64,000 nucleotides of DNA from Nocardioides thalensis (GTDB taxonomy: Bacteria; Actinomycetota; Actinomycetes; Propionibacteriales; Nocardioidaceae): assembly GCF_013410655.1 (NCBI RefSeq), contig NZ_JACCFP010000001.1, forward strand, positions 1,550,001 through 1,614,000, written 5' to 3'. A program made the position numbers and the translations under genes. Under the pieces are notes generated by a model. It did not search any database. It saw only the letters and a program-made list of their open reading frames with translations, and was not told the origin of the DNA. This document shows positions 21,357 to 29,037 of the stretch, in pieces (the stretch's first letter is position 1; each line of letters begins with the position of its first letter).

Positions 21357-22004
21357 ATGGCAGGCTCCGCGGACCGGATCTACGCCGACGCGTCCACCGA
21401 GCGGCTGAACACCTCGGCGACCGTCGTCACCTTCGTGCGCACGGTCGCGACGCTGGTCCTCTCCCTGTGGGGCGCCTACGAGGGCAGCCTCACGCTGCTC
21501 GTCGCGGGCCTGGTCACCTACTGGGTCGGTGACACGCTCGACGGCGAGATCGCCCGCTGGCGCGACTGCGAGACCCGCATCGGCGGCGTGATCGACATGA
21601 TCTGCGACCGCCTCAGCTGTGGGGCGTTCTACGTCGGGCTCGCCTGGCTGCAGCCGTCGCCGCTGTTCGGGGACGAGCCCATGGAGCTGGTCGCGATCCC
21701 GGTCGGGGTCTACCTGTTCGAGTTCATGGTCATCGACATGTTCCTGTCGCTGGCCTTCCTCGCCTGGCCGATCCGCAGCCCCAATTACTTCTACGTCGTC
21801 GACCGCCGCATCTACCTGTGGAACTGGTCGCGGCTCGGCAAGGCCGCGAACTCCGGGCTCTTCGCGGTCCTGCTGCTGGTCACCGGATGGGTGTGGCTGG
21901 CGCTGGCCATCGCGATCGCGCTGCTCGTGCTGAAGTGCGTCTCTCTGAAGTGGCTCTTCGACCTGGGCCTCCCGGTCCCCGAACGGACGGCCGCCCCAGC
22001 ATGA
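21357..22004 (+). CDS. CDP-alcohol phosphatidyltransferase family protein
   Basis: A 215-residue membrane enzyme of the family that joins a CDP-linked lipid to an alcohol headgroup. The complete signature D-x2-D-G-x2-A-R-x8-G-x3-D-x3-D is present as D59, D62, G63, A66, R67, G76, D80 and D84 around DTLDGEIARWRD. About six hydrophobic helices follow. TAGGTT ends six bases before the ATG (leaderless pattern). It overlaps the next membrane-protein gene by four bases (ATGA). The headgroup is not predictable; phosphatidylinositol-phosphate or phosphatidylglycerol-phosphate synthases share this motif. Confidence 0.88.
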   Translation: MAGSADRIYADASTERLNTSATVVTFVRTVATLVLSLWGAYEGSLTLLVAGLVTYWVGDTLDGEIARWRDCETRIGGVIDMICDRLSCGAFYVGLAWLQPSPLFGDEPMELVAIPVGVYLFEFMVIDMFLSLAFLAWPIRSPNYFYVVDRRIYLWNWSRLGKAANSGLFAVLLLVTGWVWLALAIAIALLVLKCVSLKWLFDLGLPVPERTAAPA

Positions 22005-22462
22005 TCCTGTGGCTCTCGACGTTCGGGTTCAGCATCGCGTCCGCCCTGCTGCCGTTCCTGCCGATCGAGGTCTACATCGTCGGCGCGGGCGCCGCGGAGC
22101 CCGGGGTCCCCGCGGCCGTGTCCCTCGGGATCGCGGCGGGCGCGGGGGCGACCATCGGCAAGATCATCTGGTACGAGGCGGCCCGCCGCGGCATCGACTC
22201 CGCGTGGGCGCAGAAGAAGCTCGCCAAGCCCAAGGTGAAGGCGAGCTACGAGAAGTGGCTCGGCCGCATGCAGGGCCGCCCCGTCTACGCGGCGGTGATC
22301 ATGTTCCTCGCGGCGTCGGCGGGGATCCCGCCGCTGCTCGCGATGGCGGCCGTCGGCGGCCTGCTGAAGATGCCGATGTGGACGTTCATCCCGACCGTCT
22401 TCGTGGGGCGCACCATCCGGTTCACGCTGTTGTTCCTGGGCGTGGACTTCGCCCTCCACTGA
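22001..22462 (+). CDS. VTT/DedA-like (YqaA-type) small membrane protein
   Basis: A 153-residue membrane protein. The C-terminal half, with AGIPPLLAMAAVGGLLKMP then FVGRTIRFTLLFLGVDF, resembles the conserved end of VTT (SNARE-associated Golgi) domain proteins, which include DedA lipid-flippase-type proteins. The N-terminal half has two hydrophobic segments and a charged loop WAQKKLAKPKVKASYEKWLG. The ATG overlaps the stop of the phosphatidyltransferase gene, so the two are coupled and may both act in membrane lipid handling. The assignment rests on recalled motif similarity. Confidence 0.7.
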   Translation: MILWLSTFGFSIASALLPFLPIEVYIVGAGAAEPGVPAAVSLGIAAGAGATIGKIIWYEAARRGIDSAWAQKKLAKPKVKASYEKWLGRMQGRPVYAAVIMFLAASAGIPPLLAMAAVGGLLKMPMWTFIPTVFVGRTIRFTLLFLGVDFALH

Positions 22463-22464
22463 GC

Positions 22465-22497
22465 GGTGGTCGAGGTGCGAGCGCAGCGAGCCTCGAA
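22465..22497 (+). repeat. dispersed GGTGGTCGAGG / CCTCGAA repeat, copy 1
   Basis: GGTGGTCGAGG-TGCGAG-CGCAGCGAG-CCTCGAA has outer complementary arms TCGAGG/CCTCGA that could fold as a hairpin. A related copy in the opposite orientation lies at 57833-57872. Both sit immediately after a coding stop, which suggests a small repetitive extragenic palindrome. Confidence 0.6.
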
Positions 22498-22518
22498 TCC
22501 TCCGATAACATGCGCGCT

Positions 22519-22677
22519 ATGCAGATCAGCCAGACCGTCCTCGCCGTGATCCAGGCCGCCGAGGAGCACAGCGAGCCCGCCGTGAACCCGTGGCTCATCG
22601 GTGGCGGCACGCTGCTCCTCCTGCTCCTGCTGCTCTTCGGCCTCGTCGCGTTCGGCGGCGGACGGGACCACAGCTGA
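22519..22677 (+). CDS. single-pass small membrane protein
   Basis: A 52-residue protein starting [18 protein letters not shown], with one strong membrane helix ([20 protein letters not shown]) and a short positive tail GGGRDHS. TAACAT lies seven bases before the chosen ATG. An ATG three codons upstream is also in frame. The gene ends 11 bases before nadD and may be cotranscribed with it. I know of small proteins of this shape in this position in related actinobacteria but cannot name a function. Confidence 0.65.
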   Translation: MQISQTVLAVIQAAEEHSEPAVNPWLIGGGTLLLLLLLLFGLVAFGGGRDHS

Positions 22678-22688
22678 CCGCCCAGGAC

Positions 22689-23303
22689 GTGACCGAACCC
22701 TCCCGCCGCCGGCGGGTGGGGGTCATGGGCGGCACGTTCGACCCGATCCACCACGGTCACCTCGTGGCCGCGTCGGAGGTGCAGGGCTGGTTCGGCCTCG
22801 ACGAGGTCGTGTTCGTGCCGACCGGCCAGCCGTGGCAGAAGTCCGACCGCGAGGTCTCGCCCGCCGAGCACCGCTACCTGATGACGGTCATCGCGACCGC
22901 CGCCAACCCGCGGTTCCGGGTCAGCCGGGTCGACATCGAGCGCGCGGGTCCGACGTACACCATCGACACGCTGCGCGACCTGGCCGCGGAGCTGCCCGAC
23001 GCCGACCTGTTCTTCATCACCGGCGCCGACGCGCTGACCGACATCTTCAGCTGGCGCGACGCCGACGAGCTGTTCGCGCTGGCGCACTTCGTCGGCTGCA
23101 CCCGCCCCGGCTCGGAGATGGACGCGGAGACGCTGTCGGCCATCCCGCACGACCGGGTGACCATGCTGGAGGTCCCGGCGCTGGCCATCTCGTCGACCGA
23201 CTGCCGCCAGCGGCAGGCCGAGGGCCAGCCGATCTGGTACCTCGTACCCGACGGTGTCGTGCAGTACATCACCAAGCACCACCTCTACAACGGAGCGTCA
23301 TGA
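22689..23303 (+). CDS. nadD: nicotinate-nucleotide adenylyltransferase
   Basis: A 204-residue nucleotidyltransferase that adenylates nicotinate mononucleotide to deamido-NAD. The dinucleotide-binding signature [12 protein letters not shown] (residues 14-25) is at the start. [11 protein letters not shown] and the C-terminal ISSTDCR complete the family pattern. AGGA lies shortly before the GTG start. It overlaps rsfS by four bases. nadD-rsfS pairs are common in bacteria, which supports both assignments. Confidence 0.94.
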   Translation: MTEPSRRRRVGVMGGTFDPIHHGHLVAASEVQGWFGLDEVVFVPTGQPWQKSDREVSPAEHRYLMTVIATAANPRFRVSRVDIERAGPTYTIDTLRDLAAELPDADLFFITGADALTDIFSWRDADELFALAHFVGCTRPGSEMDAETLSAIPHDRVTMLEVPALAISSTDCRQRQAEGQPIWYLVPDGVVQYITKHHLYNGAS

Positions 23304-23701
23304 CCGCCACCGACCACGCCGTCCAGCTCGTCACCACGGCCGCCCTCGCGGCCGCCGACAAGCTCGCCACCGACATCATCGCGTTCGACGTCAGCGAGCA
23401 GCTGGCCATCACCGACGCGTTCGTGCTCGCCTCGGGCAGCAACGACCGCCAGGTCAAGGCGATCGTCGACGAGGTCGAGGACAAGCTGCGCGAGATCGGC
23501 GCCAAGCCGGTCCGGCGCGAGGGGGAGCGCGACGGGCGCTGGGTGCTGATCGACTACGGCGAGATCGTGGTCCACGTCCAGCACGAGGAGGAGCGCCAGT
23601 TCTACGCGCTCGAGCGGCTGTGGCGCGACTGCCCGGCGATCCCGCTGCCCGCCGAGGTCAAGGACCCCCGCGGGCCTTCCGGGCCGTCGGGGGCCGAGTA
23701 G
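23300..23701 (+). CDS. rsfS: ribosomal silencing factor RsfS
   Basis: A 133-residue RsfS/Iojap protein that binds ribosomal protein L14 and blocks 30S-50S joining when growth slows. Characteristic segments are [45 protein letters not shown] (in two parts) and FYALERLW. The ATG overlaps the nadD stop (ATGA), so translation is coupled. The proline/glycine-rich tail [10 protein letters not shown] is probably disordered. Confidence 0.94.
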   Translation: MTATDHAVQLVTTAALAAADKLATDIIAFDVSEQLAITDAFVLASGSNDRQVKAIVDEVEDKLREIGAKPVRREGERDGRWVLIDYGEIVVHVQHEEERQFYALERLWRDCPAIPLPAEVKDPRGPSGPSGAE

Positions 23702-23705
23702 CCCC

Positions 23706-24344
23706 GTGAGGGACGAACGAGGGCGTACCGAGACCCGTCGGCTGGTCCTGCTCCGCCACGGACGCACCGAGTGGAACGCCACCCACCGCATCCAGGGCCA
23801 GCTCGACCCCGGCCTCGACGACACCGGCCGCGCGGAGGCGCGAGCGGTCGCGCCCGTGGTCGCTGCCCTGGGGCCGGCCGTGCTGTGGTCCTCCGACCTC
23901 GCCCGAGCGCGGGAGACCGCCGAGCAGGTCGCCGCCGCGTCGAGACTGGTCCCGACCTACGACGAGCGGCTGCGGGAGTTCCACCTGGGGGAGCGCCAGG
24001 GACTGACGCACGCCGAGTACGAGCGGCTCGCCCCCGAGGAGTTCGCCCGGTTCCGCGCGGGCGAGTGGGACGAGGTGCCCGGCGCAGAACACCCCGAGGC
24101 GGCCGCGAAGAGGTACGCCGCCGCCCTGCACGACCTGCTGGCGACGCTCGCGCCGGGGGAGACCGGCGTGGTGGTGTCGCACGGCGCCGTCACCCGCACC
24201 GGCCTGGTGTCGTTCCTCGGCTGGCCAAGGGAGACAGCCCGCGACCTCCGCGCGCTCGGCAACTGCGCGCGGGTCGAGCTCCACGAGCGCGCTGTGGGAC
24301 GATGGGCGCTGGCGGCGTACAACGTCCTTCCGGTGGTCGAGTAG
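23706..24344 (+). CDS. histidine phosphatase family protein (phosphoglycerate mutase-like)
   Basis: A 212-residue protein of histidine phosphatase branch 1. The phosphohistidine motif is LLRHGRTEWNATHRIQGQ (His near residue 17). The second catalytic histidine is in VVVSHGAVTRTG. LWSSDLARARETAEQ and LREFHLGERQGLT are typical. It follows rsfS by four bases, giving nadD-rsfS-phosphatase, an order I recall from related actinobacteria where the phosphatase is often annotated as a phosphoglycerate mutase. The substrate is not determined. Confidence 0.88.
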   Translation: MRDERGRTETRRLVLLRHGRTEWNATHRIQGQLDPGLDDTGRAEARAVAPVVAALGPAVLWSSDLARARETAEQVAAASRLVPTYDERLREFHLGERQGLTHAEYERLAPEEFARFRAGEWDEVPGAEHPEAAAKRYAAALHDLLATLAPGETGVVVSHGAVTRTGLVSFLGWPRETARDLRALGNCARVELHERAVGRWALAAYNVLPVVE

Positions 24345-24484
24345 CCCGAGCCGCTAGGCGATCCGTCGTAAGGAACGAGCGAGGATGTGTCGAGACCCCG
24401 ATTTCATGATCGCTTCACCTCTTCGGTAATGTTCTCCGCGTTGCCCGGGCCGCAGCAGTGTGGCGAAGGCCGGACAACAGCCAC

Positions 24485-24557
24485 GGGGCTGTGGCGCAGC
24501 TGGTAGCGCATCTGCATGGCATGCAGAGGGTCAGGGGTTCGAGTCCCCTCAGCTCCA
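24485..24557 (+). tRNA. tRNA-Ala (anticodon GGC)
   Basis: GGGGCTG at the 5' end pairs with CAGCTCC at the 3' end (seven pairs, one G-U). The D arm is GCGC-AGCTGGTA-GCGC. The anticodon stem-loop is TCTGC-ATGGCAT-GCAGA with GGC at positions 34-36, decoding GCC/GCU alanine. The T loop is TTCGAGT. The CCA end is not fully encoded (A, CC, then G). Confidence 0.95.
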
Positions 24558-24567
24558 CCGATCTGAG

Positions 24568-24604
24568 CCGCCGGGACCTTCGGGTCCCGGCGGTTGTCGT
24601 TTTG
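24568..24604 (+). terminator. intrinsic terminator after tRNA-Ala
   Basis: CCGCCGGGACC (24568-24578), a TTCG loop and GGTCCCGGCGG (24583-24593) form an 11-bp perfect stem followed by TTGTCGTTTT. It lies 10 bases after the tRNA and before the acetyltransferase promoter. Confidence 0.85.
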
Positions 24605-24643
24605 CACCTTCCGCGAGGTGTTGGATCCCGTATACAATGAGCG

Positions 24644-25234
24644 ATGCCCATCGCACCTGACCTCCGTGACCTGTCCAACGCCGCCGTCAGACTGGCGCCC
24701 CTCCGCCCCGAGGACTCGGCCGAGCTCTTCCGCGCGCTGGACGACGAGCGCGTCTGGGCCGGCGGGTGGAGCGGCGGCCCGGCCGCCCGCCCGGCCACGG
24801 CCGAGGGCATGCGCGCGGTCGTCGACCGGCTGAACGAAGCCGGTTTCGCCTTCGCGGTGCGCGACGCCGGGTCCGGCGCGCTCGTCGGCACCGCGAGCCT
24901 GCTGGCGGTCGACCTGGCCAACGAGCGGTGCATGCTCGGCGGGGCGGCGTACTCGCCAGCGGTGTGGGGGACCCCGGTCAACGCCGGGACCAATCTCGCC
25001 CTGCTGGGGCACGCCTTCGACGACTGCGGGCTCGGCCGGGTGGAGTTCCAGACGGACGTGCTCAACGGACCGATGTGTGGGGCGCTCGAGAAGATGGGCG
25101 CGACCCGCGAGGGCGTGCTGCGCCGGCACAAGAAGCGCGCCGACGGGACGTTCCGCGACTCGGTGGTGTTCTCGATCCTCGCCGACGACTGGCCCACCGT
25201 CCGGGAGCGGCTGGAGAGGCGCGTCGCCGGCTAG
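24644..25234 (+). CDS. GNAT-family N-acetyltransferase (RimJ/RimL type)
   Basis: A 196-residue acetyltransferase. The N-terminus NAAVRLAPLRPEDSAELFRALDDERVW is the usual RimJ-like opening. The acetyl-CoA region is near NAGTNLALLGHAFDDCGLGRV, then LNGPMCGALEKMGATREGV and RRHKKRADGTFRDSVVFSIL. Such proteins acetylate protein N-termini, small amines or antibiotics; the target here is unknown. TACAAT lies five bases before the ATG, which suggests a leaderless transcript. Confidence 0.86.
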   Translation: MPIAPDLRDLSNAAVRLAPLRPEDSAELFRALDDERVWAGGWSGGPAARPATAEGMRAVVDRLNEAGFAFAVRDAGSGALVGTASLLAVDLANERCMLGGAAYSPAVWGTPVNAGTNLALLGHAFDDCGLGRVEFQTDVLNGPMCGALEKMGATREGVLRRHKKRADGTFRDSVVFSILADDWPTVRERLERRVAG

Positions 25235-25254
25235 GCAGCCGGTCGTCCGGCGGC

Positions 25255-25839
25255 TCAGCCGCGGAGCGCGTCCTCGATCCGGTCAAGGAGGCGCGCGAGA
25301 TCCGCGTCGCGGGCGCGAGACGGCGTCTCGGCGAGCGGCCCCGAGCTGTGCAGCATCGCGAACCCGTGCACGGCCGACCAGCAGACCAGCTCGGCACCCT
25401 CGCGCTTCGTCGCGGTGAGGAAGCCGGTCTCCGCGCACTCGTCGAGTGCGCCGGAGAGGAGCTCGTAGGGGCCCATCAGCCGATCGAAGGAGGCTCGCGC
25501 GAAGCTCACCGAGAACAGCCCGGGCTCGGCCAGCGCGTACTCGACGTACGCCGTGCCCACCGCGCGCAGCCGGCGCACGGCGCGCTGTCGGGGGTCCTTG
25601 GCGCGCACCCGCTTGATCCGCGCGCTCATCGTCGCGCCGAGCTCGTGCATCCCGACGTCGGCGACCTCGCGCAGCAGGTCGTCGCGGTCGGCGAAGTGGC
25701 GGTACGCGGCGTTGTGGGACACGCCGGTCCGGCGCGCGACCTCGCGCAGCGCGACCCCCGCAGGGCCCTGGGTGCGCGCCAGCTCCACCGCGGTCTCCAC
25801 GAGGGCAGCCCGCAGGTTGCCGTGGTGATAGCTGCTCAC
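25255..25839 (-). CDS. TetR-family transcriptional regulator
   Basis: A 194-residue repressor-type regulator. The HTH spans about residues 8-52 with VALREVARRTGVSHNAAYRHFADRDDLLREV. The C-terminal domain (TetR_C_33-like, with GLFSVSFARASFDRL) would bind a ligand. It is divergent from an MFS drug-efflux gene and two nearly identical 17-bp operators lie between them. The expected role is repression of the pump and itself until an inducer binds. TAGCAT ends six bases before the GTG start. Confidence 0.9.
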   Translation of the reverse strand: MSSYHHGNLRAALVETAVELARTQGPAGVALREVARRTGVSHNAAYRHFADRDDLLREVADVGMHELGATMSARIKRVRAKDPRQRAVRRLRAVGTAYVEYALAEPGLFSVSFARASFDRLMGPYELLSGALDECAETGFLTATKREGAELVCWSAVHGFAMLHSSGPLAETPSRARDADLARLLDRIEDALRG

Positions 25840-25862
25840 GGCGGCATGCTAGACCGTCCAAG

Positions 25863-25879
25863 TGTTGACAGCGTCCACA
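25863..25879. promoter_or_regulatory. TetR operator, copy 1
   Basis: TGTTGAC-AGC-GTCCACA, a 7+3+7 dyad with one mismatch between arms, lies just upstream of the TetR gene. Copy 2 has identical arms. Binding by the adjacent TetR is inferred. Confidence 0.65.
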
Positions 25880-25899
25880 TCAGCGCGCATGCTGGTGGA

Positions 25900-25916
25900 T
25901 GTTGACGCTGTCCACA
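25900..25916. promoter_or_regulatory. TetR operator, copy 2
   Basis: TGTTGAC-GCT-GTCCACA has the same arms as copy 1 and a spacer that is its reverse complement. It starts 37 bases after copy 1 and lies 18 bases before the MFS start codon, where a bound repressor would block transcription. Confidence 0.65.
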
Positions 25917-25934
25917 CCTCCCGGAGGCCTGTCC

Positions 25935-27464
25935 ATGACCCGCAAGATCGGGACCCTCATCGCGGTGTACGTCGCTGCGCTCGCGATCAACCTCGACGTC
26001 ACGATCGTGAACGTCGGCCTGCCGAGCATCGCGGCCGAGCTCGATGCCAGCACTCGTGGGTTGCAGTGGGTCGTCGACGCCTACAACCTCACGTTCGCCG
26101 CGCTGGTCCTGGCCGCCGGAAGCCTGTCGGACCGGTTCGGGCGGCGTCCGGCGCTGATCATCGGCCTGCTCGGCTTCGCGACGATGAACGCGATCGGGGC
26201 CGCGGTGGACACCACCGGTGCGTTGATCGCCGCGCGGTTCGGGATGGGGGCGTTCGCGGCCCTCATCTTCCCGACCACGCTCTCGATCATCTCCAACACG
26301 TTCACCGACCGGAGGCAGCGCGCGGCGGCCCTCGGCGGATGGGGTGCCGTCGTCGGCATCGGCGTCGCGGCGGGGCCGGTGACCGGCGGCGCGTTCCTCG
26401 AGCACTTCTACTGGGGCAGCATCTTCCTGGCGCTGGTCCCGCTCGCGTTGCTCGGCGCCGCGCTCGCGTATCTGCTGGTCCCCGAGTCGCGCGATCCCGC
26501 CGTCCCGCGCCTGGACCTGCGCGGCCTGGCGGTCTCGATCGCAATGCTGGGCCTCCTGGTGCACACGGTGATCGAGGCGCCCGAGCGGGGGTGGGGGAGC
26601 ACCGGGACGCTGCTGGGCCTGGCGGGCTCGGCGGTCCTCGTCGTCGCGTTCGTGGTCGTGGAGCGCTCGGTGGAGCACCCGATGCTCGACGTCACGCTCT
26701 TCGCCGATCGCCGGTTCAGCGCGGCGGCCGGTGCGGTGACCGTCGTGTTCTTCGCGCTGTCCGGCTTCATCTTCCTGATCACCCAGTACTTCCAGGTGAT
26801 CCGCGACTACGGACCGCTGTCCACCGGTGCGCGCATCCTTCCTGTCGCCGGGTCGATCGCGCTGGCATCGATCGTCGGCGGGGTGCTCGCGCCGCGGGTC
26901 GGCACCCGCGTCCTGGTGGTCACCGGGCTGGTCTTCTTCGGGTCGGCGATGCTGTGGATCGCCGGCGTCGTGGAGGTGGACACGCCGTACGCGACGGTCA
27001 TCGTCAGCCAGATGGTGCTGATGGGGCTCGGGATCGGCCTGATCCAGACCCCGGCGACGGAGTCGATCATGCAGGTGCTGCCGCCCGCCCGCGCCGGCGT
27101 CGGGTCGGCGGTGAACGACGCGACCCGTGAGCTGGGGGCGACGCTCGGCGTCGCGGTCGTGGGCGCGGTGTTCTCCTCGGTCTTCGGGGCGCGGCTGGCC
27201 GAGAGCGCGTTCGCGGCGACGGGGCAGGCGGAGGCGGCGGGCGACTCCGTCCACGTCGCCTCCGTGATCGCCGGCGGCGACCCGACCCTGCTCGGTGCGG
27301 TGCAGGACTCGTTCCTGTCCGGACTGGCCATCGGTTGCGTGACCGTCGCCGTGGTCTGCTTCGTCGGCGCGATCGCGGGCGCTGTCGCCCTGCCCGGCCG
27401 GGGTTTCGTGGCGGCGTCCGACGAGGCGGGCGAGCGTCCGCTCAGCTCCACCGGAGGTCGGTGA
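25935..27464 (+). CDS. MFS drug efflux transporter (DHA2, 14 helices)
   Basis: A 509-residue proton-driven multidrug antiporter of the EmrB/QacA type. Motif D1 is NLDVTIVNVGLPSIA in helix 1 and motif A is GSLSDRFGRRP between helices 2 and 3. About 14 hydrophobic segments follow. VGSAVNDATRELGATLGVAVVG near the end is typical of DHA2 proteins. GGAGG lies about eight bases before this ATG; an ATG 12 codons upstream overlaps operator copy 2 and is less likely. The C-terminus overlaps the convergent marR gene by 23 bases. Confidence 0.93.
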   Translation: MTRKIGTLIAVYVAALAINLDVTIVNVGLPSIAAELDASTRGLQWVVDAYNLTFAALVLAAGSLSDRFGRRPALIIGLLGFATMNAIGAAVDTTGALIAARFGMGAFAALIFPTTLSIISNTFTDRRQRAAALGGWGAVVGIGVAAGPVTGGAFLEHFYWGSIFLALVPLALLGAALAYLLVPESRDPAVPRLDLRGLAVSIAMLGLLVHTVIEAPERGWGSTGTLLGLAGSAVLVVAFVVVERSVEHPMLDVTLFADRRFSAAAGAVTVVFFALSGFIFLITQYFQVIRDYGPLSTGARILPVAGSIALASIVGGVLAPRVGTRVLVVTGLVFFGSAMLWIAGVVEVDTPYATVIVSQMVLMGLGIGLIQTPATESIMQVLPPARAGVGSAVNDATRELGATLGVAVVGAVFSSVFGARLAESAFAATGQAEAAGDSVHVASVIAGGDPTLLGAVQDSFLSGLAIGCVTVAVVCFVGAIAGAVALPGRGFVAASDEAGERPLSSTGGR

Positions 27465-27885
27465 TCTCCCGCAGGTCGGCGAGGATCCGCCGCAGCTGGT
27501 CGGTCCGGGCCCGGCCGAGGTGCTCCTCCCAGCGTGCCTCGACCGCCGTCACGGCGGGGATGCTGAGCTCGACCAGCTCGCGGCCCTTGTCGGTGATCGT
27601 GACGATCCGCGCTCGAGCATCATCGGGGTCGGGCTGACGGGTGACGTAGCCCGCACGCTCGAGACGGTCGACGATCGAGGTCAGCGTCTGCTTGGTGAGC
27701 TGCGCGGCCTCGGCGAGCTCGGACATGCGTGACCCGTCGGGTCCGATCCGCTGGAAGACCCGGGCGTCACTGAGCGGAAGGTCGTGACCGTGCTCGCGCA
27801 GGGTGGCGAGCACGGCCGACTCCAGCGCGCGGTAGGGGATGAAGAGCAACAGCCCGAGGTTCAGGTCGTGGTCCGACGTGGTCAC
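27442..27885 (-). CDS. MarR-family transcriptional regulator
   Basis: A 147-residue winged-helix regulator. The recognition region is SELAEAAQLTKQTLTSIVDRLERAGYVTRQ and the wing is DPDDARARIVTITDKGREL. An AAGGA site precedes the GTG start by seven bases. Two dyads with a GGTCCGA half-site lie between it and the divergent MDMPI-like gene, so it probably controls that gene and itself. The 3' end overlaps the MFS gene, so antisense interference between the two is possible. Confidence 0.9.
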   Translation of the reverse strand: MTTSDHDLNLGLLLFIPYRALESAVLATLREHGHDLPLSDARVFQRIGPDGSRMSELAEAAQLTKQTLTSIVDRLERAGYVTRQPDPDDARARIVTITDKGRELVELSIPAVTAVEARWEEHLGRARTDQLRRILADLREITDLRWS

Positions 27886-27901
27886 GAAGTCATCCTTGCA
27901 G

Positions 27902-27922
27902 ATGGTCCGAGGTTCAGACTAT
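27902..27922. promoter_or_regulatory. MarR operator, weaker copy
   Basis: ATGGTCCGA-GGT-TCAGACTAT is a 9+3+9 dyad with two mismatches between arms. It sits next to the stronger copy at the start of marR. Confidence 0.5.
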
Positions 27923-27924
27923 CG

Positions 27925-27947
27925 TTTGGTCCGAGAGTCGGACTAAA
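27925..27947. promoter_or_regulatory. MarR operator, stronger copy
   Basis: TTTGGTCCGA-GAG-TCGGACTAAA is a 10+3+10 dyad with one mismatch. It ends just before the AAGGAG ribosome-binding site of the downstream gene, so occupancy would block its transcription. Confidence 0.65.
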
Positions 27948-27957
27948 GGAGTGCGTG

Positions 27958-28584
27958 ATGACGGACGACAGCTACTGGTCGGCGGTGGTCTCGATGCGTC
28001 AGCGCGTGGCGGACCTGCTGGAGTCGCTGCGCCCCGAGGAGTGGGACGCCGGCTCCCTGTGCTCCGAGTGGCGCGTCAGGGACGTAGCCGGGCACCTGTC
28101 GTGCGTGCCGACGATCACCACGTGGGAGCTGCTCCGTTCCGGCCCGCGCGGTCGCTTCGACATGAACCGGATGAACACCGTCATCGCCAAGGGGTACGGC
28201 GACCACGAGCCCGCGTGGATCGTGGCCCGGATCCGCGAGCACGCCGGTGCCCGCCGCACCGCCAAGGTGCTCGACACGCGCAACTCGCTGTTCGACGTGA
28301 TCGTGCACAGCCAGGACATCGCCGTCCCGCTCGGACGCACCTTCGACGTACCGCCCGAGCTCGCTGCCGACGGCCTGGCCCGGGTCTGGGAGATGGGCAT
28401 GCCGTTCCACGCCCGCAAGCGGTTCGCCGGTCTCACGCTCCGCGCCACCGACGCAGACATCGCCGTCGGCGCCGGCCCGGAGGTGCGCGGGCCGGCGCTG
28501 TCGCTGCTGCTGCTGGCCACCGGACGCGCGGAGGTCGCCGCACCCGCGCTCTCAGGGGCGGGCGTGGACGCGCTCCCGCGCTGA
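27958..28584 (+). CDS. maleylpyruvate isomerase-like (MDMPI/DinB fold) protein
   Basis: A 208-residue member of the TIGR03083-type family of mycothiol-dependent isomerase-like, four-helix metal-binding proteins. Landmarks are LCSEWRVRDVAGHLSCVP, which carries the first metal-ligand histidine, and VHSQDIAVPLGR. The Trp-Xn-SLCSEWRVRD segment is diagnostic. An AAGGAG site precedes the ATG. It is divergent from marR and probably induced with a stress or aromatic compound that MarR senses. The reaction is unknown; many family members are uncharacterised. Confidence 0.8.
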   Translation: MTDDSYWSAVVSMRQRVADLLESLRPEEWDAGSLCSEWRVRDVAGHLSCVPTITTWELLRSGPRGRFDMNRMNTVIAKGYGDHEPAWIVARIREHAGARRTAKVLDTRNSLFDVIVHSQDIAVPLGRTFDVPPELAADGLARVWEMGMPFHARKRFAGLTLRATDADIAVGAGPEVRGPALSLLLLATGRAEVAAPALSGAGVDALPR

Positions 28585-28601
28585 CGTCCCATCCCCACCA
28601 G

Positions 28602-28617
28602 GCGACCGTACGGTCGC
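28602..28617. promoter_or_regulatory. perfect 16-bp palindrome upstream of the two-component operon
   Basis: GCGACCGTACGGTCGC lies about 35 bases before the CAGAAT box that ends six bases upstream of the DUF4345 gene. It could bind the downstream response regulator or be a hairpin closing the preceding gene. Confidence 0.35.
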
Positions 28618-28662
28618 GCCGGGGAGACGCCACAGGTCGACCGCGCCTGCCAGAATCAGGAC

Positions 28663-29037
28663 ATGTCGGCACTGAGGACGTTGGGGCGCGTGACCGGGTG
28701 GACCTGCATCGCGATCGGAGGTGTCCAGCTCGTCGGAGGGGTCCGCGCGGAGCCGGGCATGACGTCGGACGACCCGACCGTCGACTCCCACGTCCGATTC
28801 ATGGGAGCCGTCTTCGCGGGCTACGGGCTGGGTTGGATCGACGCCGCCGGCTCGGACGACCCCGACGTGGGCCGGATGCGTGCACTCGCCGGGCTCATGG
28901 CCGCGGGCGGGATCGCCCGCCTCGGCACGCGCGCGACGCTGGGACGCCCCCACCGTTTCCACGACGCGCTGCTCGGCATCGAGCTGGCCGCACCGATCCT
29001 CGTGGAGGCGCTGAGACGGCGCGACCGGGTCCGGTGA
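28663..29037 (+). CDS. DUF4345-like small membrane protein
   Basis: A 124-residue protein with about four hydrophobic segments. The central motif DSHVRFMGAVFAGYGLGW resembles the conserved (D/N)xxxRFxGxxFxGxG stretch I recall for DUF4345 proteins. The last four bases overlap the start of the sensor kinase gene (GTGA), placing it first in a three-gene operon with the kinase and response regulator. It could be a membrane accessory to the sensor, but that is only inference from coupling. Confidence 0.65.
   Translation: MSALRTLGRVTGWTCIAIGGVQLVGGVRAEPGMTSDDPTVDSHVRFMGAVFAGYGLGWIDAAGSDDPDVGRMRALAGLMAAGGIARLGTRATLGRPHRFHDALLGIELAAPILVEALRRRDRVR

Noticed and set aside
24602..24636. TTGCAC ... TATACA as a -35/-10 pair for the acetyltransferase
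   Set aside because: The spacing is 23 bases, too long for a standard promoter. Only the -10-like box near the start codon is kept.
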